Source: Candidatus Altimarinota bacterium
GTDB lineage: Bacteria > Patescibacteriota > Gracilibacteria > BD1-5 > UBA6164
Length of the DNA: 12,866 nt
NCBI GenBank assembly: GCA_020631575.1
Contig: JAHDGX010000031.1
Location: 1 to 12,866 of the forward strand
Direction: 5' to 3'
The position numbers were made by a program, and so were the translations under genes. Every line of letters starts with the position of its first letter. Positions within the stretch are counted from its first letter, which is position 1. Below are positions 9,082 to 12,866 of the stretch, one piece after another. The notes beneath the pieces are model-generated. The model ran no database searches. It saw nothing but the letters and a program-made list of their open reading frames with translations, and had not been told where the DNA came from.

Positions 9082-9110
9082 ATAACGAGTATAATACTCG
9101 CATTATTTTT
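9082..9110 (+). terminator. Weak terminator after the pilin operon (overlaps a TATAAT element)
   Basis: CGAGT (9086-9090) pairs with ACTCG (9096-9100), extended imperfectly by ATAA/TTAT, followed by a T-run. The loop carries TATAAT (9090-9095), a perfect -10 element 27 bases before the next gene's ATG at 9122. The same bases may therefore serve the CorC gene promoter; a TTTACT at 9069-9074 is only 15 bases upstream. Confidence 0.5.
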
Positions 9111-9121
9111 TACAAAACTAT

Positions 9122-10420
9122 ATGGACCCCTCGCAATACTTACTATTTATAGCTTTATTTGTACTTTCAGGTTTTTTTTCAGGGACAGAAATTGCTCTTA
9201 TGAGTCTCCCATCTCATAAAATAGATACACTTGTAAAACAGAAGTTATTTTGAGCAAAAGCCCTTGCTAGTATTAAATCAAACACTGATAGACTCCTTAT
9301 TGCGATCCTTGTAGGAAATAACCTCATTAACGTGTATGCAGCTGCTCTTGCGACACAAATATCAATATCCATTGCAAGGAATTCTGGTATGGAAGAAACA
9401 CTTGCAGTTGGTATTGCAACTTGAGTGATAACGTTTCTTATACTTGTATTTGGAGAGATAGTACCTAAAAGCTTTGCCTCTAAGAATGCAGAAAAAATTA
9501 GCCTCTGGGTGGCTTATCCATATAAAGTACTTATCATGGTTATGTTTCCAATCATTTTTGTGCTTGAGAAAATGATTCGAATTTTTACTGGAAAATGAGT
9601 TCAAACTGGTATAACTGAGGAGGAAATAGAAACTTTTATCGATTTATGAAAAGATGCTGGGACTCTAGAAGACGATGAACACATGCTTTTGAAAAATACT
9701 CTTGAATTTTCTGATACTCTCGTAGAAGAGATCATGGTTCCTAGGGTAAAAATTGATGCTATTGCAGATAATATTACAATTGAGGAAGCCTTAGAATACT
9801 ATCTAGCTCATACTCATAGTAGGATCCCGGTATATCATGATCAAATAGATAACATTATCGGCATTTTAACTATAAGAGATATACTGAGGGAGAGAAGAGC
9901 ATGACACAATGATAATCTACTTTCATCATTACATTTTAAAAAGTTTTTAAAGGTTCCTATTAACCAACCAATTGATAATCTTCTTGATACATTTAAATCA
10001 ACTCGTCAACATATAGCTGTGGTAATGGACGAGTACGGATGAGTTGCAGGAATCACTACTATAGAAGATATTATAGAAGAAATATTTGGTGAAATTCACG
10101 ATGAGACAGACTTTGAAACAGACGAAATCGTAGAAAAGAGTAAGGATGTATTTATCATAGATTCTTCTATTCTTCTTCACGATATCGTTGATGAGTTTAA
10201 CCTAGAACTCACAGATTTAGGAATGGAGGATAAAGAGTTTTGAAGTGAGACAGTGAGTTATATGATTACTCACAGGCTGGAGCGATTTCCAGAAAAAGAT
10301 GAAGAGATATGTTTTGAAATTTATAGTGAAGATGGTCAACCACTAGAACATCAGTTATGTTTTAAAGTGCTTGAAATAGAGGATACAGCAATTTGAAAAG
10401 TAGAAGTAAGAAAGAAATAG
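9122..10420 (+). CDS. CNNM/CBS/CorC_HlyC family membrane transporter-like protein ("hemolysin C" type)
   Basis: This 432-residue protein starts at ATG 9122 and ends at TAG 10418-10420. Residues ~1-175 form a CNNM (DUF21) membrane domain with four hydrophobic segments and its usual motifs: SGFFSGTEIALMSL, LVGNNLINV and FGEIVPKSFA. Residues ~195-315 hold a CBS pair, beginning with MVPRVKIDAI at 205 and ending with VVMDEYGGVAGITTIEDI (DEYGG at 303-307; the second Gly is TGA). Residues ~335-432 form the CorC_HlyC domain (VFIIDSSILLHDIVDEFNLE ... SYMITHRLERFPEKDE). Order and length are those of full-length family members, which are linked to magnesium efflux or cobalt/magnesium resistance; the hemolysin label is historical. 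CBS domains in this family bind adenine nucleotides. No neighbour suggests a more specific role. Its stop abuts the stop of the convergent nucleotidyltransferase gene. Confidence 0.93.
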
Positions 10421-11119
10421 TTATTTTCTTCAAAGTACAGCATCTCGAATTTCTTTTCTTCTATCTTGATCGTGAAATTTAAGCATTGTATCAGAAATTA
10501 CAACTCCAAAGGGTTTTCAAAGTTTTTGAAAGCTCTTTTTTGTTTTTGGGAGTAGAAAAAGTTTGATAACTTTTTCACAAATATCTCACAAAAGTGTTAA
10601 AAACTTCTTGTTTTTATTTAGATGTATTTCAGAGTTGAGATTATTCATAACTCTAGATCAAGTATTGACTGTTATGAATTTTTGGAAAATATTCTCTCTA
10701 TTTATGATAGGTTTGAGAGTTTGTATCCAATAGTGTAAATAGATGTCGTTTTTTATTGCTAGATTTTTAAAATCTAACTTATCCTCAGTAATAAAAAACG
10801 AGAGACAGAACTTTCCAGTATGCTGAGATGCTGTTTTTCTTTGCCTATGTACCATGAGTAAAATAGTCATAAGTATTCTCACACTCCAGATTCTATTTCT
10901 TTTTGTTATTATAAATAGATCTATATCTGAATCTTTATGAGCTGCGTTCATAGCAAGAGAGTTACAGACGCAAATACTGAGTACTCAAGGAACTTTTATA
11001 AATTTTTCAGTAAAATTTCATATTTTTTCCCACAGAATAGTCTCACTTTCTCATGGAGAGGGTTTTACTCAGAGATATTTTTCGAGTTTATTTATGTCTT
11101 TTTCAGTAAAATTTTGCAT
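10421..11119 (-). CDS. Nucleotidyltransferase-fold protein (pol beta superfamily)
   Basis: This 232-residue protein starts at ATG 11119 and ends at TAA (10421-10423 on the plus strand). Residues 41-72 hold the nucleotidyltransferase core: IKVPGVLSICVCNSLAMN, then SDIDLFIIT with the metal-binding pair Asp65/Asp67. The usual Gly-Ser of the GS motif is Asn53-Ser54 here. Downstream, CLSFFITEDKLDF, NDIYLHYWIQTLKP and the C-terminal GKPFGVVISDTMLKFHDQD recall a stand-alone family I associate with Patescibacteria. The substrate is unknown; relatives with this fold modify small molecules, tRNA or proteins (antitoxin MNT types), and I see no HEPN partner nearby. Eight glycines are TGA. AGAGGAG lies upstream on the minus strand but about 17-18 bases from the ATG, so it may not set the start. 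It is convergent with the CorC gene with no spacer. Confidence 0.83.
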
Positions 11120-11202
11120 AAAAATTTGATTATTTACTCCTCTTATCGTAGTATACTTATATACATAGTGAGTAAAAAACTTATTTTCTAATACAAGGCT
11201 CT

Positions 11203-11721
11203 GTGAGATTTCTTTGCGTAAACTGTTCACACATATATGACGAGGCTCTGTGAGAAGAGACTGATGGAATTGAGCCAGGAACAGGAATTGATGAAATTTC
11301 GGAAGATATTCATTGTCCCTCTTGTGATGGGAGTTTTGAGGACTTCTCACCAATAGAGGATGAAGTAATATATGCTGATGATCCACATAATCTCTCACAT
11401 GTTGAAAGAGAGCATATGCCAAGAATCATGCACCTTGATGATCAAAAAGTAGAAGCTTGCGTTGGAGAAGAAGAAGAAATGCATTCAAGTAGTGAAGAAC
11501 ATAGGGTGACAGCCATGTATCTTGTCGATGAGCACGGACATATAGTTGAGGAAGTGTTTATTATGGCATTTGAAGATCCTATTGCTGAGTTTGATATTTC
11601 AGGACTCGATGATTTTGAAATTAGAGCGAGCTGTAATATGCATGGGCTTTGGTGAACGGGGCTTATAAATGTTGACCAGTACCATGAGGAACATGATGAG
11701 GATGGAGATGAAGAATCATAG
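11203..11721 (+). CDS. Rubredoxin-superoxide reductase fusion (desulfoferrodoxin-like)
   Basis: This 172-residue protein starts at GTG 11203, the only plausible start after the in-frame TAA upstream, with AAGG four bases before it, and ends at TAG 11719-11721. Residues 1-48 are a rubredoxin domain: CVNC (Cys5, Cys8), HIYDEALGE, GIEPGTGIDEI, then CPSC (Cys38, Cys41). The 33-residue Cys5-Cys38 spacing is that of rubredoxin, not of the CxxC...CC desulforedoxin domain of classical desulfoferrodoxin. Residues ~66-150 are a superoxide reductase domain with all four His and the Cys that bind the catalytic iron: His71 (REHMP), His94 and His100 (HSSSEEH), Cys144 and His147 (CNMHGLW). The family reduces superoxide to hydrogen peroxide in the cytoplasm using electrons from rubredoxin, which this fusion would supply in cis. 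Oddly, the EKH motif before the first His reads REH, so the known catalytic Lys is absent. Residues 161-172 form an acidic tail. Only 2 of 12 glycines are TGA, low for this window. Confidence 0.88.
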
Positions 11722-11729
11722 AAAAATAA

Positions 11730-11758
11730 TTCACTTTTAACAAAAAATATGCTATACT
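11730..11758 (+). promoter_or_regulatory. Probable promoter of the VirD4-like gene
   Basis: TTCACT at 11730-11735 and TATACT at 11753-11758 are separated by 17 bases and lie 24 bases before the ATG at 11783, implying a leader of only about 15-20 bases. The -10 element sits inside the palindrome at 11739-11776, which is also the terminator of the upstream gene. Confidence 0.4.
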
Positions 11759-11776
11759 TATAGCATATTTTTTGTT
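11739..11776 (+). terminator. Terminator hairpin after the rubredoxin-SOR gene (18-bp perfect palindrome)
   Basis: An 18-base arm at 11739-11756 is perfectly complementary to 11759-11776, with CT in the centre. It contains A-run and T-run arms flanking a TATGCTATA/TATAGCATA core, and more T follows. It starts 17 bases after the TAG at 11719-11721 and fits a Rho-independent terminator. It could also work as an operator, because it covers the putative -10 of the next gene. Confidence 0.8.
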
Positions 11777-11782
11777 ATTTTC

Positions 11783-12866
11783 ATGAATAAAAAGATACTC
11801 GAAATACTCGTAGATAAGCAAAACGAGAAGTGACCAGCTATTTTTAACGAAATACTGGTTATTTTACATAGGGCATATTCATGAAAAAATTTAGGTGAAT
11901 CGTTTAGTTTTGAAATCACAAAAGTAGGAAACCGGATTCGATTTTTTCTTATTTGTCCTCCAAAGTATAGTAGTTTTCTCGTAAATCAGATTTACGCACA
12001 TTTTAACAATGTGGAAATATCAGAGGTTTCGGATTATCTTGCAAAAATCCCAAATGATAAAATTTCGGTTGGAACAATTTCGACAAAAAAACACTATTTT
12101 TATAGTTTAAAAACTTTTGAAGACCCAGGAGTAACGGTATGAAAGTGAACAGAAATAGACCCTTTTTCCTCTCTTACTTGAGCCCTTTCAAAAACAGGGA
12201 AATATACCATGAATACATTTCAGGTTAATTTTAAACCAGTCCATTCATACTCTTGGAAAAAAGATGCGAAGAGAATCATATCTATTCTCACATCATGATA
12301 TCCAAAAATATTGAAATCTATTCTTTTGCATCCTGCATACAAAGTATGTAAAGTAGCGCTATTTCCTGTTTTCCTACTATTGAAGGTCTTTAGCTTACTT
12401 GTTAAGAAAAGTGAGGCAGTAGATATAACTCCTCTGGATACAGAAGATTGAAAAACAGCAGATCAAACGAAGGATATACTTGAAAATCCAGATAAGATTG
12501 ATGCAAAATTTCTTTCAAAACTCTCAAGTGAGGGATATGAAGTTGGGATTAATATTATTTGTGCGTGAGAGAATCAGATAGAGGTAAGAAGCTGAATTAG
12601 CGAGATTGCTTCAACACTTTCTGTCTATGCACAGTTTGGACAAAATTCTCTCAGGCTTACAAGCATCAGTAGATCGTCCAGTGATATAGAAATTGCAAAG
12701 AAGAGAAAAATACAAAATCCTATAATTCTCTCTACTCCTGAACTGTCCGGTTTTGTACATCTTCCAACAAACTATGTAAAAACTCCTTATATAAACTGGG
12801 TCAGTAGTAGGGCATTTGAACCACCATCTAACTTACCGATTATTGACCCTGATCTAGAGGATGATA
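11783..12866 (+). CDS. N-terminal part of a probable VirD4/TraG-like type IV secretion ATPase (3' truncated)
   Basis: The frame from ATG 11783 is open to the window end (361 codons), with several TGA=Gly codons. No signal peptide is present. Residues ~35-180 form a mixed alpha/beta domain (SFSFEITKVGNRIRFFLICP, VNQIYAHFNNVEIS) of the kind that precedes the motor domain in Patescibacteria TraG/VirD4-like ATPases. Residues ~189-210 are a hydrophobic stretch (VALFPVFLLLKVFSLLV) that may enter the membrane. A second alpha/beta segment follows (SSEGYEVGINIICAG). Residues 326-351 (HLPTNYVKTPYINWV ... EPPSNLP) match the linker I recall just before the ATPase core of these proteins. The Walker motifs would lie beyond the window, so the ATPase assignment is inferred from this N-terminal pattern alone. 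If correct, the protein couples DNA or protein substrates to an envelope secretion or conjugation channel. Confidence 0.6.

Noticed and set aside
708..10420. Pseudogenes or decayed genes with many in-frame stop codons
   Set aside because: Every internal stop is TGA, none is TAA or TAG, and the TGA positions match glycines in known families. This is a recoded genetic code, not decay.
10421..11119. Nucleotidyltransferase as a MNT antitoxin of a HEPN/MNT toxin-antitoxin pair
   Set aside because: There is no HEPN-like partner adjacent on either side, and the protein is longer than typical MNT antitoxins, with its own conserved C-terminal region.
11069..11422. A 117-codon minus-strand frame over the 5' part of the rubredoxin-SOR gene
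   Set aside because: It runs antisense to the rubredoxin and SOR motifs and overlaps the true start of the nucleotidyltransferase in another frame.
1..12866. Selenocysteine or tryptophan at TGA codons
   Set aside because: There are far too many TGAs for selenocysteine, and conserved positions ask for glycine. Tryptophan is still encoded by TGG at conserved sites such as CNMHGLW.
1..12866. tRNA, rRNA, CRISPR arrays, riboswitches or insertion sequences
   Set aside because: Coding sequence covers nearly everything; the gaps are 10-130 bases and hold only hairpins or candidate promoters. No cloverleaf, repeat-spacer pattern or terminal inverted repeats with a transposase were seen by eye.

Overview
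The window comes from a bacterium that reads UGA as glycine (translation table 25), which points to Gracilibacteria (BD1-5/GN02) or Absconditabacteria (SR1). With UGA as stop almost every gene breaks into fragments. With UGA as glycine the window becomes eleven clean genes packed end to end. UGA falls on family-conserved glycines, for example the DEYGG motif of the CorC protein, the Gly before the IAQDV motif of the S74 domain, and the YDxxxG glycine of the rubredoxin domain. All ten visible stop codons are TAA (6) or TAG (4). The DNA is AT-rich and Shine-Dalgarno sequences are nearly absent. I cannot choose between the two phyla from sequence alone.

Layout. 2-169 (+) is the tail of a gene with a long serine run. 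255-581 (+) encodes a small single-pass membrane protein, followed by a strong terminator. 708-5141 (+) encodes a 1477-residue exported fibre-like protein with seven NVGIG-type repeats and a C-terminal Peptidase_S74 self-cleaving chaperone domain. Ten bases later, 5152-6720 (+) encodes an exported beta-helix protein. These two look like one transcription unit ending at a bidirectional terminator. A small divergent pilin cluster follows: a pilin-like protein on the minus strand (6776-7225), then a class III-signal pseudopilin (7297-7908) and a larger pilin-like protein (7909-9066) on the plus strand. After that come a CNNM/CBS/CorC_HlyC membrane protein (9122-10420), a convergent nucleotidyltransferase whose stop codon abuts it (10421-11119, -), a rubredoxin-superoxide reductase fusion (11203-11721, +), and the N-terminal part of a probable VirD4/TraG-like type IV secretion ATPase (11783 to the end, +).

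Taken together, about two thirds of the window encodes exported or cell-surface proteins: a chaperone-assembled fibre, a beta-helix protein, type IV pilus-like subunits and a secretion/conjugation ATPase. I infer a small host-associated (epibiont-type) cell that invests in attachment. The superoxide reductase implies an anaerobe coping with oxygen exposure. The least ordinary items are the rubredoxin-SOR fusion with a changed Glu-Lys pair, the S74 fibre paired with a beta-helix partner, and a pilin-like protein in which the conserved Glu5 is a UGA-encoded glycine. There is no gene-free stretch over 300 bases and I see no tRNA, rRNA, CRISPR array or insertion sequence.
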